This document shows positions 8,559 through 16,760 of a stretch of DNA of 51,878 nt, one piece after another; within the stretch, counting starts at the first letter, position 1; the number at the start of each line of letters is the position of its first letter. The position numbers and the translations under genes were made by a program. The stretch comes from JBBTQE01 sp038065775 (GTDB taxonomy: Bacteria; Patescibacteriota; Patescibacteriia; Magasanikbacterales; GWA2-37-8), in contig JBBTQE010000019.1 of the NCBI GenBank assembly GCA_038065775.1, positions 1 to 51,878 of the forward strand. Direction: 5' to 3'. The notes beneath the pieces are model-generated. The model was not told where the DNA came from. It made no database searches and was given only the letters and a program-made list of their open reading frames with translations.

Positions 8559-9373
8559 ATTTTCTAGGAGTCAAAATCAGCGAAGTTGATTTGGAAAAAG
8601 CGCGAGAGAAAGTTCGTGAGTTTTTAGGTTCTTCAAATCAGCATAAAATTTTCACTCCCAACCCGGAAATGATTGTAAAAGCGCAGAAAGATAAATATTT
8701 TCAAGATGTCCTGAATTCCGGCGATTTGAATTTGTGTGATGGAAAAGGGTTGGAAATGTTTACAAAAATTAAACGCATTCCCGGCATTGATTTTATGTTG
8801 GAGGTTTGTAAAATTGCGGCGGAGAAGGGGACGGGTGTTTATTTGTTGGGCTCCGGCAGGGATGAAGTTGTTAAAAAAACCGCAGAGAATTTGCAAAAAC
8901 AATTTCCGGGTTTGAAAATAGTTGGGTATGATAAAGGGCCGGTGATTGAAGAGAATTGTCATTCCGAACACATTCACTGCGTTCAATGTAAACTCCGTGA
9001 GGAATCTCTGTCCAATTCGTTTGGACACGGATCCCTCGTCGGCGCGAGCCTCGCTCGGGATGACACTGTGGCTAAAATAAACGCGTGTAACCCCGACATC
9101 CTCTTCGTCGCCTTTGGCATGGGCAAGCAGGAAAAATGGATTCATGAAAATTTATCAAAAATGCCAAGCGTAAAAATCGCGATGGGAGTCGGCGGTTCGT
9201 TTGATTATATCTCCGGCAAGGCAAAACGCGCCCCTTTATTTTTACGCAAAGTTGGGTTAGAATGGATGTATCGATTGTTTAAACAGTCGAGCCGTATATG
9301 GCGAATATTAAATGCGACAGTAAGGTTTTGTTATCTGATTATCAAAAATTATATTTATGAGAAAAAAATTTAG
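8555..9373 (+). CDS. WecG/TagA/CpsF family glycosyltransferase with an in-frame repeat insertion
   Basis: 272 residues. Family features: FTPNPEMIVKAQ near residue 30, LCDGKGLEM, VYLLGSGRDEV near 95, and FVAFGMGKQEKWIHE near 190. TagA enzymes move N-acetylmannosamine (or a related sugar) onto a polyprenyl-linked acceptor at the membrane face. Between residues about 135 and 170, where homologues pass straight from the central strand to the 'PDILFVAFG' segment, 36 extra residues (ending GSLVGASLARDD) are encoded exactly by a 109-base palindromic repeat. The frame stays open. The neighbour uppS supplies the lipid carrier. The exact donor and acceptor are unknown. Whether the insertion permits activity is not known; it probably forms a surface loop. 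Confidence 0.88.
   Translation: MNFLGVKISEVDLEKAREKVREFLGSSNQHKIFTPNPEMIVKAQKDKYFQDVLNSGDLNLCDGKGLEMFTKIKRIPGIDFMLEVCKIAAEKGTGVYLLGSGRDEVVKKTAENLQKQFPGLKIVGYDKGPVIEENCHSEHIHCVQCKLREESLSNSFGHGSLVGASLARDDTVAKINACNPDILFVAFGMGKQEKWIHENLSKMPSVKIAMGVGGSFDYISGKAKRAPLFLRKVGLEWMYRLFKQSSRIWRILNATVRFCYLIIKNYIYEKKI
8957..9065. repeat. Palindromic repeat R1, inside the TagA-like gene
   Basis: 109 bases with ends TGTCATTCCGA and TCGGGATGACA. Its reverse complement is closely similar to R2 in the helicase gene. It is read in frame in the host gene (residues about 135-170) with no stop codon. Confidence 0.85.
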
Positions 9374-9815
9374 TAAAAATATTCAGATTGTATTAGATAT
9401 TCTTAAAGATGAAGTTGATGGCGATGTAGCGTCAGCTTTAAAGAAAATGACAAAAGATTATACAATGACATGGGTTGATACGGGGTTAAATGGCAAAAAA
9501 CTTTTTCCAACTACCACGCCGAATCTTAAGGCTGAATTGGAGGATGTTTATCCAATTAAGGGCCGACAGTAAGATATTAAGAATGTTGCTGAAGGAGATA
9601 ATGTTATTATGCTTGAGTTGATTGAAAGTTATCCTGATCAAAAAACAAAAAAGGTATACCGGACGCCATTAATATTAGTGCTAGAAATGAAAAATGGAAA
9701 AATTAGAACTGGCAGACATTATCTTGATCCGAAATTGTCGGACAAATATCTTACTGAAGAACAAATTGAAAAGGCATATAAAAACAACAAAGGTTCTCTG
9801 CTAATTATAAAATAA
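9357..9815 (+). pseudogene. NTF2/SnoaL-like protein interrupted by one in-frame TAA
   Basis: Two pieces in the same frame, 71 codons (9357-9572) and the downstream stretch to 9815, join across a single TAA at 9570-9572. Together they give about 152 residues. The second half continues directly after the stop (DIKNVAEGDNVIMLELIESY) and contains RTPLILVLEMKNGKIRTGR, the look of a SnoaL-like / NTF2-fold small protein with a cone-shaped beta sheet; the substrate is unknown. The likely ancestral codon is TAT (Tyr), one base away. It overlaps the end of the glycosyltransferase gene by 17 bases and ends 1 base before gltX. Readthrough or a sequencing error are alternatives. The second piece could start again at ATG 9609 but would lack half the fold. 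Confidence 0.65.
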
Positions 9816-9816
9816 T

Positions 9817-11307
9817 ATGATTCGCACTCGTTTCGCCCCAAGTCCAACAGGATACTTGCATGTTGGCGGCCTACGCACCGCGTTGTATCCATATTTATAC
9901 GCCAAAAAGCATGGCGGAAAATTTTTGTTGCGTATTGAAGACACGGATAGAGAGAGATATGTGCCTAACGCCGTGATAAATATATTAAAATCATTACATT
10001 GGGCCGGATTTGAGCCGGATGAAGGCGTAAAACTGGAATGTATAACCGACTCGGGCGATTGCGTTGTAACGCAAGAGGGGAAAGATGGGCCGTATATCCA
10101 GTCCGAGCGTTTGGAAATTTATAAAAAATACGCGCAGGAGCTTGTTGACGCCGGCCACGCCTATTATTGTTTTTGCGCGCCTGAACGACTTAGCGAATTG
10201 CGGGAAAAACAGCAGGCGAAGAAACTGCCGACCGGTTATGACGGTCATTGTGCGTCAATTGATCCGAAAGAGGCGGAAAAGCGAGCGAAAGCGGGCGAAA
10301 AATGCGTTATCCGTATGAAGATGCCAAAAACAGGCGAGACGATATTTAGAGACAATATTCGCGGGGAAGTTAGTTTTAAGAATGAGTTAATTGATGATCA
10401 GGTGATAATGAAATCAGACGGCTATCCTACTTATCATTTCGCGGTTGTTGTTGACGATCATCTGATGGGAATCACGCATATTATCAGAGGCGAGGAGTGG
10501 ATCAGCAGTGTCCCAAAACATATTCAATTATATAAATATTTTGGCTGGGATGTCCCGGAGATGGCGCATTTGCCGCTTTTGCTAAATCCGGATAAGTCCA
10601 AATTGAGTAAACGGCAAGGCGATGTCGCGGCCGAGGATTATCAAAAGAAAGGATACTTGCCTGAAGCCATGATTAATTTTGTCGCTTTACTCGGGTGGAA
10701 TCCTGGCACGGAAAAGGAAATGTTTACCTTGGCGGAGCTTATTGAGGAGTTTGATTTGTCGCGCGTTGGCAAGGCCGGCGCGGTGTTCAATATAGAAAAA
10801 TTGGACTGGTTTAATAAACAGTATATAAAGAAGTTGTCAGATGAAGAACTGGCCGAGCGAAGCCGGCCGTGGTTTGATGAGTCGGGCATAACAACAATGG
10901 AAAACTTTACCGAAGAGTTGTTAAAAAAGGCGATAGTCCTTGAGCGCGAGAGAGTAACTGTGTTATCCGAACTTCCGGATGCGGTTAAGTTTGTGTTTAG
11001 AACCCCCGATTATCCGGCTGATTTACTCGTTTGGAAAAAGAGTTCTAAAAATGAAGTTAAAAATGTCTTGCCGGGACTCGCGGAATTAATGAACACAATA
11101 AGTGTTCATGACTGGAACAGAGAAAAGTTGGAGGAAAAGATAGTGGAGTGGATAAAAGAAAAGGAATATTCCACCGGTTCTGTGCTGTGGCCTCTTCGTG
11201 TTGCGCTTTCGGGTCAGGAAAAGTCCCCCGGGCCGTTTGAAATTGCGGAGGTGTTAGGAAAAGATGAGACGTTGGCGCGTATTTCTTCTGCCGCAGATAG
11301 GGTATAA
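9817..11307 (+). CDS. gltX: Glutamyl-tRNA synthetase
   Basis: 496 residues. A class I synthetase that charges tRNA-Glu (and perhaps tRNA-Gln if it is non-discriminating; that cannot be judged here). It shows the HIGH-type motif in APSPTGYLHVGGLRTAL near residue 6, LLRIEDTDRER, GPYIQSER, the zinc-knuckle pattern YYCFC...GYDGHC near 110-140, the HHLMG-like segment DDHLMGITHIIRGEEW, and the KMSKS-type loop DKSKLSKRQGD near 257. About 16 extra residues lie before GPYIQSER (about 67-83), a variation I believe is common in related genomes. It starts 1 base after the broken NTF2-like gene. Length is normal. Confidence 0.96.
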   Translation: MIRTRFAPSPTGYLHVGGLRTALYPYLYAKKHGGKFLLRIEDTDRERYVPNAVINILKSLHWAGFEPDEGVKLECITDSGDCVVTQEGKDGPYIQSERLEIYKKYAQELVDAGHAYYCFCAPERLSELREKQQAKKLPTGYDGHCASIDPKEAEKRAKAGEKCVIRMKMPKTGETIFRDNIRGEVSFKNELIDDQVIMKSDGYPTYHFAVVVDDHLMGITHIIRGEEWISSVPKHIQLYKYFGWDVPEMAHLPLLLNPDKSKLSKRQGDVAAEDYQKKGYLPEAMINFVALLGWNPGTEKEMFTLAELIEEFDLSRVGKAGAVFNIEKLDWFNKQYIKKLSDEELAERSRPWFDESGITTMENFTEELLKKAIVLERERVTVLSELPDAVKFVFRTPDYPADLLVWKKSSKNEVKNVLPGLAELMNTISVHDWNREKLEEKIVEWIKEKEYSTGSVLWPLRVALSGQEKSPGPFEIAEVLGKDETLARISSAADRV

Positions 11308-11331
11308 TTTTACGCCTGTTTGTGGTATACT
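11303..11331 (+). promoter_or_regulatory. Promoter elements for the M23 peptidase gene
   Basis: An extended -10 box TGGTATACT (TATACT at 11326-11331) ends 7 bases before the ATG at 11339 and would give a leaderless mRNA. A second TATAAT at 11303-11308 could give a 24-base leader. Neither has a good -35. No Shine-Dalgarno sequence is seen. Confidence 0.45.
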
Positions 11332-11338
11332 ATATATC

Positions 11339-12562
11339 ATGATCATAAAAAAATACTCGTCATTATTAATTTTAGCAATTTTTATTTTAGCCTTAACCGG
11401 GCCGAGTCTTGTTTTTGGAGAAGTGGGTGGAAATTCCGAGGAAATTCAACAATTAAATTCTGAAATAGAGCAGAGAAAAAATACAATCAAACAACTTGAA
11501 GAGGCAATTGAAAAATACAAAAAAAGTATTGAACAAAAGCAGACGGAAGCTTCGTCATTAAAAAATCAACTTGCGATTTTGGATGCGAATATTGTGAAAG
11601 TTACGGCCGATGTTGAATTAACAGGGGAAAAAATTAAACAAACATCATTGGAAATTGAAGCGCTTCAGTTGTCGATAAAAGACAAGGAGGCTGTAATCGC
11701 CAGGCAGAAAAAACTGGTCGCAAAAATAATTCAGAATATTCACGCTGACCAGGAAAGAAATTATTTGGAAATAATGTTGACGAACGGCAGTTTCGCGGAA
11801 TTTTATGATAAAATTCAGTACAAAATGAGTGTTTACACCGATCTTGGAAGATCTGTTAAAATATTGCGTTTAACCAAGGAAGATTTGGAAAGCAAAAAAT
11901 CGCAGATTGAGAGAAAAAAATTGTCATACGAAAAATTAAAAGTTGAACTTGAAGAAAATAAAGAGCGTCTTGAAGATCAGCAATTAGCTAAACAAGATTT
12001 GCTAGTGCAAACGCGATTTTCCGAAATGAAATACAAAACACTGCTCGCTAGTTTAAAGCAGGAGTACCAATCTGTTGAGGGAGAAATTAGAAAATTTGAA
12101 GAGCAGGTAAGAAAAAAACTGGAGGCTCAAGATAAGCTTATTGGCGCGGCCGGAGATTTTTTTTGGCCAGTGCCAAGCCGGGTTATTACCGCTAAATTTC
12201 ATGATCCGGATTATCCATTTCGCAGAGTTTTTGAGCATAGCGGCACTGATATTCGCGCTTCACAGGGCACGCCGGTTAAAGCCGCAAATTCAGGCTACGT
12301 TGGACGCGCGCGAAAGTGTTCTTTAGCCTCCTGTTATAGTTATATTTTGCTCATTCATACGGGGAATTTATCAAGTCTGTATGGCCACTTGAGTTTGGTA
12401 AATGTTGAGGCAGATCAGTTTGTTAACAAAGGCGATATCATAGGATATTCAGGCGGAAAGCCCGGAACTGTTGGCGCCGGTTCTTTTGTTACAGGCCCTC
12501 ACCTGCATTTTGAAATTCGTCAAAATGGAATTCCTGTTGATGCCGAACAATATTTGCCTTAA
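11339..12562 (+). CDS. Secreted M23 peptidoglycan endopeptidase with coiled-coil (EnvC-like)
   Basis: 407 residues from ATG 11339 (an upstream extension in gltX is rejected because the signal peptide begins here). A signal sequence at about 5-27 is followed by a long Gln/Glu/Lys-rich coiled coil (about 35-270), then a LytM/M23 zinc domain: FEHSGTDI (first His and Asp), SLYGHLS and HLHFEIRQNG (final His-x-His). Such proteins cut peptide crosslinks, or, like EnvC, switch on amidases at the septum. Here all the expected zinc ligands appear present, so direct hydrolysis is possible. It lies between gltX and ddl within the wall-related plus-strand cluster. Confidence 0.9.
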   Translation: MIIKKYSSLLILAIFILALTGPSLVFGEVGGNSEEIQQLNSEIEQRKNTIKQLEEAIEKYKKSIEQKQTEASSLKNQLAILDANIVKVTADVELTGEKIKQTSLEIEALQLSIKDKEAVIARQKKLVAKIIQNIHADQERNYLEIMLTNGSFAEFYDKIQYKMSVYTDLGRSVKILRLTKEDLESKKSQIERKKLSYEKLKVELEENKERLEDQQLAKQDLLVQTRFSEMKYKTLLASLKQEYQSVEGEIRKFEEQVRKKLEAQDKLIGAAGDFFWPVPSRVITAKFHDPDYPFRRVFEHSGTDIRASQGTPVKAANSGYVGRARKCSLASCYSYILLIHTGNLSSLYGHLSLVNVEADQFVNKGDIIGYSGGKPGTVGAGSFVTGPHLHFEIRQNGIPVDAEQYLP

Positions 12563-12582
12563 ATTTGGAGGAAATTATAGTT

Positions 12583-13563
12583 ATGAAAAAATTAAAAATT
12601 GCGGTATTAGTTGGTGGGCCATCGTTGGAGCGAGAAGTGTCGTTCGTCACTGGGAAAGCGATTTTTGACAATCTTGATAGAAAAAAATATACGGTAAGTT
12701 TAGTTGAAATGACGAAAGAAGGCCATTTTTTTGTTACCGAGAATAAGGTGAAAAAAGTTATTGATTTTCAAAATAAAGACAAAAATAAGTTTGATTTGAT
12801 TTTTATCGCAATGCATGGAACGCCTGGTGAAGACGGCACGATACAAGGCATGTTTGAAGTCTTGAAAATTAAATACACTGGTCCAAATACGCTCTCCAGC
12901 GCTCTTTGCATGAATAAGATTTACTCGGCGCAGATTTATTTTGCCAACGGTCTTCCGTATCCTGATTTTATCAATTTTAAAAAAGATGGCTGGAAAAATT
13001 CAAAAGAAAAAATTTTAGATGATGTAAATAAAAAAATTGGCTACCCGGCGGTTATTAAGCCGGTGGATCAGGGTTCCGCGGTCGGAGTTTCTGTTGTAAG
13101 AAATAAAGAGGAACTAAAAAATACTGTTGACAAAACGATTAAGAAATTTCCATGGCTGATCGCGCAAAAATTTATAAAAGGACAGGAAGCGACTTGTGGC
13201 GTAATTGAAATTGACGGCAAACTATTTCCGCTTCCTCCCACGCGTATTCTGCCAAGATTGGGAAAATTTTACGATTATAAATCAAAATATAAAAAAGGTG
13301 GCTCAACACATATTTGTCCAGCGGATTTTTCGCCGGAAGTTAATTTGGCGATTCAGGATCTTACATTAAAGGCGCATATTGCTTTGGGCTGTCGCGGCAT
13401 GTCCAGAACGGATATCTTTGTTGGCGATGATAAAAAATTATATATTTTGGAAACCAACACCATTCCCGGCATGACTCCTACCAGCCTCTTCCCTGAAGCA
13501 GCCGCAAAAGCTGGAATTGATTTTTCACGAATGCTTGATTTAATTATCAAATCTTCATTATGA
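12583..13563 (+). CDS. ddl: D-alanine--D-alanine ligase
   Basis: 326 residues from ATG 12583. A GGAGG at 12567-12571 lies 11 bases upstream and decides this start over an upstream TTG. An ATP-grasp enzyme joining two D-Ala for the peptidoglycan stem peptide. Seen motifs: VLVGGPSLEREVSF near residue 7 (Glu and Ser of the active site), AMHGTPGEDGTIQG near 79, YPAVIKPVDQGSAVGV near 154, RTDIFV near 280 and LETNTIPGMTPTSL near 295 (Mg ligands Glu/Asn). It overlaps the next gene by 4 bases (ATGA). alr, which provides D-Ala, is at 17.7-18.8 kb on the other strand. Confidence 0.96.
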   Translation: MKKLKIAVLVGGPSLEREVSFVTGKAIFDNLDRKKYTVSLVEMTKEGHFFVTENKVKKVIDFQNKDKNKFDLIFIAMHGTPGEDGTIQGMFEVLKIKYTGPNTLSSALCMNKIYSAQIYFANGLPYPDFINFKKDGWKNSKEKILDDVNKKIGYPAVIKPVDQGSAVGVSVVRNKEELKNTVDKTIKKFPWLIAQKFIKGQEATCGVIEIDGKLFPLPPTRILPRLGKFYDYKSKYKKGGSTHICPADFSPEVNLAIQDLTLKAHIALGCRGMSRTDIFVGDDKKLYILETNTIPGMTPTSLFPEAAAKAGIDFSRMLDLIIKSSL

Positions 13564-15692
13564 GAAAAAGCGATCGGAGCTTAATTAAATTATTCAATCC
13601 GGATTCGGTAGCCATTTTAGGCGCCTCCCGTGATAAAAGAAAAATAGGACATCTTGTTTTAAACAATATTATTCAGTCCGGGTTTAAAGGCAAGATTTTT
13701 CCGGTTAATCCAAACTCCAAGTCAGTTGAAGGCTTGGTTTGTTATGCTCATTACAAAAATTTACCCGTGACACCTGATTTGGCAATTTTTGCAGTGCCCG
13801 CTGAATTGGCCATCACTCTTTTGGAGGACGTGGCCCTAAAAGGAACAAAAAATATACTTATATTTAGCGCTGGATTTAAAGAAGCGGGGCTAGAAGGGGA
13901 GAGGAAACAGTTAAAATTGCAATTCATATCAAAAAAGTATGGGTTAAATATACTAGGTCCGAATTGCCTAGGATTTGTGAATAACTTTGAAAAACTCAAC
14001 GCCACGTTTAGCCGGACAAGCGGAGAAGCGGGCAATTTACGATTTATTTCGCAATCAGGGGCGCTGGCTTCCGCGATTTTTGATTGGGCAGATGATTTTC
14101 AGTTGGGTTTTGATGAATTTATCACAATAGGAAACAAAGCTGTTTTAAATGAAAATGCCATCTTAAGATACTGGCTTAAAGAGACAAAAAAACATAAATT
14201 TGTGGCTGGCTTATCCAATTGCCGGCCGATTGGAATGTATCTGGAATCCGTAGAAGATGGGAGAGAGTTTATTGAGTTGGCCAAAAAGATTTCGCTTCAT
14301 GATCCGATATTTATTTTAAAACCAGGAAAATCAAGCGGAGCGAGAAAAGCGATTAGTTCACATACTGGCTCAATGGTGGGGGATGACGCGGTATTAGATT
14401 GCGCGCTAAAGGAGGCGGGAGTTACTCGATGCGATGGGGTTGAAGACATGTTTGATCTTGCAAAATTTTTTTCATGGGAGAACGCGCCTGAAGGCCCCAA
14501 TGTCGCGGTTATTTCCAACGCCGGCGGCCCGGCGGTCATTTGCTCTGATTTTATTGAAGAAAATGGTTTGAAGTTGGCAGAATTTAATGAAAATACGAAG
14601 GCCGAATTAAAGAAAAATTTACCAGAATTCGCAAGCGTCTTAAACCCGGTTGATGTGTTGGGCGACGCATTGTCGGATCGTTATGAATTCGCGATAAATA
14701 CTGTGCTTTGCGAAAAGAATGTTCATTCGCTTGTTGTTATTTTAACGCCTCAAATCATGACAAAAATCGAGCTTACTGCGCAAAAAATTGCGAAATTGGC
14801 GAAGAAGTACCGAAAAACAGTTGCCTGCGTTTTCATGGGAGGTAAGATAATTCGTAAGTGCAGAGACGCTCTTGAGTCTAGCAAAATTCCTTTTTTTAGA
14901 TACCCGGAGCGAGCGATAATGGCTTTGGCAAAAATGTGGCAATGGAAAAAATGGACTAAACAAAAAGCAGAAAAAAGACTTTCCTTCCATCTACTAACAA
15001 TTCCAAACGCGGCGAAGCAGATAATCAAAAAGGTTGAGAACGACAAGAGGAGTGTTTTTTCAGGGATTGAAGCCAGTGATTTTGTTGGCGCGTGTGGTAT
15101 TAAAACTCCCGCTTCTCGCATCGTAAATTCTAACCACGAGGCGATCGGCTTCGGTGGCAAAAATTGGCCCGTTGTATTAAAAACATCGTCTTCGGCATTA
15201 ATACATAAAGCCGATTCCGGAAATGTTGTGACAGGAATTAGTGACACAAACAAATTATTGAAAGCCATCAGCGAACTTTCGCGAAAAATTGCAAGATTGC
15301 CAAAAAATTCAAATGGTTCAATCCAAATACAAAAACAAATTTTTGGGGTTGAGGTTATAATTGGCGTAAAGGAAGATAAAAATTTTGGAAAAGTTTTAAT
15401 GTTTGGAGCTGGAGGCGCTTTGGCCGAGTTAATCTCTGACAAAAATTTAGCAATTTTACCGATTAACAAATCATCGGCGGAAAAACTTGTTTCCGAATCA
15501 AGGGTTTTCCCGCTGTTAAGAGGTTATCGCGGACAAAAACCTTGCGCAATTGAAAAATTGGTTGATTTAATTGTAAAATTATCAAATGTCGCGCAAAGTG
15601 CAAGCGAAATACAGGAAATTGAAATAAATCCAGTAATTGTTACGGAAAAAGAAGCTTACGCCGTTGACCCGAAGATAATTTTGAAAAAATAG
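13560..15692 (+). CDS. ADP-forming acyl-CoA (acetate-CoA) synthetase, fused alpha-beta
   Basis: 710 residues. N-terminal CoA-binding Rossmann domain (NPDSVAILGASRDKRKIG near residue 13, with FPVNPNSKSVEG), two ligase-CoA domains (GPNCLGF; ISQSGALASAIFDW; catalytic His in SSHTGSMVGDDA near 267; NAGGPAVICSD near 320), and a C-terminal ATP-grasp domain (about 490-710, including VLKTSSSALIHKADSGNV and MFGAGGALAEL). The reaction turns acyl-CoA, ADP and phosphate into acid, CoA and ATP. In fermenting organisms it makes ATP by substrate-level phosphorylation. The exact acyl group cannot be read from sequence; protein-lysine acetyltransferase (Pat/YfiQ) is similar but would have an added GNAT domain, absent here. 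Last gene of the plus-strand run, convergent with the Xer gene. Confidence 0.88.
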   Translation: MRKSDRSLIKLFNPDSVAILGASRDKRKIGHLVLNNIIQSGFKGKIFPVNPNSKSVEGLVCYAHYKNLPVTPDLAIFAVPAELAITLLEDVALKGTKNILIFSAGFKEAGLEGERKQLKLQFISKKYGLNILGPNCLGFVNNFEKLNATFSRTSGEAGNLRFISQSGALASAIFDWADDFQLGFDEFITIGNKAVLNENAILRYWLKETKKHKFVAGLSNCRPIGMYLESVEDGREFIELAKKISLHDPIFILKPGKSSGARKAISSHTGSMVGDDAVLDCALKEAGVTRCDGVEDMFDLAKFFSWENAPEGPNVAVISNAGGPAVICSDFIEENGLKLAEFNENTKAELKKNLPEFASVLNPVDVLGDALSDRYEFAINTVLCEKNVHSLVVILTPQIMTKIELTAQKIAKLAKKYRKTVACVFMGGKIIRKCRDALESSKIPFFRYPERAIMALAKMWQWKKWTKQKAEKRLSFHLLTIPNAAKQIIKKVENDKRSVFSGIEASDFVGACGIKTPASRIVNSNHEAIGFGGKNWPVVLKTSSSALIHKADSGNVVTGISDTNKLLKAISELSRKIARLPKNSNGSIQIQKQIFGVEVIIGVKEDKNFGKVLMFGAGGALAELISDKNLAILPINKSSAEKLVSESRVFPLLRGYRGQKPCAIEKLVDLIVKLSNVAQSASEIQEIEINPVIVTEKEAYAVDPKIILKK

Positions 15693-15706
15693 CGCGAAAT
15701 TTACGG

Positions 15707-16672
15707 CTACTCTTTGTCAAAAAGAGGATGAAAATCATGGTGCGTTTTCTCCGCGAACTTATCAGAGGCGTGCACGTAGCGGGTCGTCGTGTCTAGCGAC
15801 TCGTGGCCCAACAGAATCTGGATTGCCGCAGGGTTAGCGCCATTTTCGGCTAAAAAAGTAGCAAACCCATGGCGCAGAGTATGGGCGCTGATGGGAATAT
15901 TTATATCGAGCAACTCCCGATATTTTTTTATTTTAAATTGCAAGTAATTGGTTGATATTTTTTTATTTTTTTCCTGATTATTTCTGCCCCGGTAGGGGAC
16001 AAATAACATATCAGACGTGCTATTTCGTTTGGCGAGGTAATTTTTTAAGTGCGCAAGCGCTCGAGGCGTCAAATATACAAAACGTTGTTTTTTTCCTTTT
16101 CCAAGCACATAAATTCGTCCAGTTTGGTCAATTTGGTTCACTTTTAGCGATAAAAGTTCGGAAATACGCATGCCAGTGGCGAATAATGTTTCAAGCATCG
16201 CTCTGTTGCGTAGAGCGACACGTTCCTCGCCTTCATATTTTATCGGAGCTTCAATAATTTTTATAATTTCTTCAAATTCAGGCACTTGCGCGTGTTTTTT
16301 AATGTTTTTAATTAATTTTATCGCGGCAGGGGATATGGGGGTGGTATGATCCATATCTTCCATAAACTTTAAATAAGACCGCAAGGCCGAAAGCATGCGG
16401 TTTATAGAGTAACTGCTTAGCTTTTTATTAGGTCTATTGGTTGATATGGCCGTTCTACGGTCAGAAGAGCCCAAATAAGCCTTGTAGCGCAATAAATCCG
16501 TCTTATCTATCTTGTTAAATACTTTTTTTATATCTTCGTTTAAAAAATATTCAAAAATTTTTAAATCGCGCTCGTAGTTGTAAGCAGTTTCTTCAGAGAA
16601 GTTATTTGCTTTAAGATTTAAAATAAAATCATCTAGATATGGAAGTTGCGGTAAATTGTTTAAAGTAGTCAT
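15707..16672 (-). CDS. xerC: Xer-type tyrosine recombinase
   Basis: 321 residues from ATG 16672; a longer frame to 16798 is rejected because it has no family resemblance and contains the promoter. N-terminal SAM-like DNA-binding domain (about 5-105, EETAYNYERDLKIF) and catalytic domain with ATGMRISELLSL (catalytic Arg, about 178), LGKGKKQRFV (Lys), HTLRHGFAT (His-x-x-Arg), LLGHESLDTT and the nucleophile Tyr in TTRYVHAS. It probably resolves chromosome dimers at dif. Whether it acts alone (like XerH) or has a partner elsewhere is unknown, so the C versus D name is nominal. It has its own strong promoter. Confidence 0.92.
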   Translation of the reverse strand: MTTLNNLPQLPYLDDFILNLKANNFSEETAYNYERDLKIFEYFLNEDIKKVFNKIDKTDLLRYKAYLGSSDRRTAISTNRPNKKLSSYSINRMLSALRSYLKFMEDMDHTTPISPAAIKLIKNIKKHAQVPEFEEIIKIIEAPIKYEGEERVALRNRAMLETLFATGMRISELLSLKVNQIDQTGRIYVLGKGKKQRFVYLTPRALAHLKNYLAKRNSTSDMLFVPYRGRNNQEKNKKISTNYLQFKIKKYRELLDINIPISAHTLRHGFATFLAENGANPAAIQILLGHESLDTTTRYVHASDKFAEKTHHDFHPLFDKE

Positions 16673-16703
16673 ATTGAACTGAGTGTAAGAGATATTATAC
16701 TCA

Positions 16704-16732
16704 ATTATATAATACTCTTGAAATGCGGTCAA
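16704..16732 (-). promoter_or_regulatory. Promoter of the Xer recombinase gene
   Basis: TTGACC (16727-16732), 17 bases, TATAAT (16704-16709) on the minus strand, with the transcript start about 25 bases before the ATG. A strong sigma-70 match that uncouples xer from ftsQ upstream. Confidence 0.85.
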
Positions 16733-16760
16733 AGTACTTTTCCACAGCCCTCCCCTTCTA

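Noticed and set aside
8633..9145. 170-residue minus-strand frame over the TagA-like gene
   Set aside because: Shadow of the real gene and of repeat R1, with no family resemblance.
9570..9572. Stop codon recoding
   Set aside because: TAA ends many normal genes here, and TGA also acts as a stop (uppS, ddl, iscS), so neither TAA nor TGA is read as an amino acid.
9357..9572. A separate intact 71-residue gene
   Set aside because: The second piece continues in the same frame right after the TAA and completes an NTF2-like protein, so one interrupted gene is simpler.
14750..15469. 239-residue frame on the minus strand
   Set aside because: It is antisense to the acyl-CoA synthetase ATP-grasp region, has no recognisable motif, and its length follows from the codon bias of the true gene.
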